Assembly (NCBI GenBank): GCA_031276335.1
Contig: JAISNH010000057.1
Coordinates: 1-12,178 of the forward strand
DNA length: 12,178 bases
Direction of reading: 5' to 3'
Source: Rickettsiales bacterium
GTDB taxonomy: Bacteria > Pseudomonadota > Alphaproteobacteria > Rs-D84 > CACZYB01
The notes under the pieces are model-generated. The model was not told where the DNA came from. It made no database searches and saw nothing but the letters and a program-made list of their open reading frames with translations. The position numbers and the translations under genes were made by a program. Below, in pieces: positions 12,119 to 12,178 of this stretch. How positions within the stretch are numbered: position 1 is the stretch's first letter; every line of letters starts with the position of its first letter.

Positions 12119-12178
12119 CCAGCTTGGCGATGCGGTGTGTACGATCCGTCGGCCGGGGTGGAACGGGGAAAGGTTCAA
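12119..12178. other. Right-edge stretch without an assignable gene
   Basis: After the stop of the small membrane protein the last 60 bases contain an open frame from ATG 12130 (MRCVRSVGRGG...) to the edge, but no ribosome binding site precedes it. GGGGAAAGG close to the edge could be the SD of a gene starting just outside. Nothing firm can be called. Confidence 0.3.

Noticed and set aside
12119..12178. tRNA gene or att site at the right edge suggested by GGTTCAA
   Set aside because: The preceding bases do not form a recognisable acceptor, D or anticodon arm, and no duplicate of the sequence marks an att site.
1..12178. CRISPR arrays, insertion sequences, rRNA genes
   Set aside because: No regularly spaced direct repeats, transposase frames or rRNA-like sequence were seen.

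Overview
The window reads as the compact genome segment of a temperate podovirus-like phage or prophage. It may instead be a reduced prophage or satellite. It has a cI/cro-type switch at the right end, and one long leftward (minus-strand) transcription unit runs from about 11242 down to 811. The host cannot be named. The DNA is GC-rich in the structural genes, uses strong AAGGAGG-type Shine-Dalgarno sites, and in the genes I read encodes isoleucine largely by ATA, which is unusual at this GC content. A BrnT/BrnA pair and a possible spanin-like membrane protein are compatible with a Gram-negative bacterium, but this is inference.

Right end (about 11063-12118): a 59-residue Cro-like helix-turn-helix protein (minus) and a 155-residue CI-like repressor (plus) diverge from an AT-rich control region holding an almost perfect 39-bp dyad and several TTGCRRTA-like half-sites. 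Downstream of the repressor is an 83-residue single-span membrane protein. Its start codon lies in one arm of an inverted repeat and its ribosome binding site in the loop.

Early/middle region (about 8693-10985, minus): a DUF551-like protein, a 197-residue winged-helix protein that is the only replication candidate, a coiled-coil protein, and three small proteins of unknown role. No helicase, polymerase, primase or integrase is visible.

Packaging and head region (3503-8684, minus): small terminase candidate, large terminase, a GNAT-like protein, a small membrane-anchored protein, a T7-type portal, a Bbp19-like small protein and a scaffold-like protein. Most neighbours overlap by 4-14 nt, so they look translationally coupled.

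Host-recognition region (811-3493, minus): a small beta-rich protein resembling baseplate BppU N-termini, overlapping a 782-residue modular tail fibre. The major capsid protein, which normally follows the scaffold, is not between scaffold and fibre or anywhere else here, and no tail nozzle or adaptor gene is seen.

Left end (1-798): a BrnT/BrnA toxin-antitoxin pair runs plus-strand, against the phage operon. A textbook sigma-70 promoter has its predicted start at the brnT ATG, so the toxin message may be leaderless, and a 25-bp dyad over the -10 is a natural BrnA operator. Divergent from it, running off the left edge, starts a small membrane-anchored protein, probably part of a lysis or late module.

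The working model: CI and Cro decide between quiescence and leftward expression; the winged-helix protein starts replication; terminase and portal package DNA; fibre and adaptor bind the host; and the TA pair plus the small membrane protein act as lysogenic cargo.
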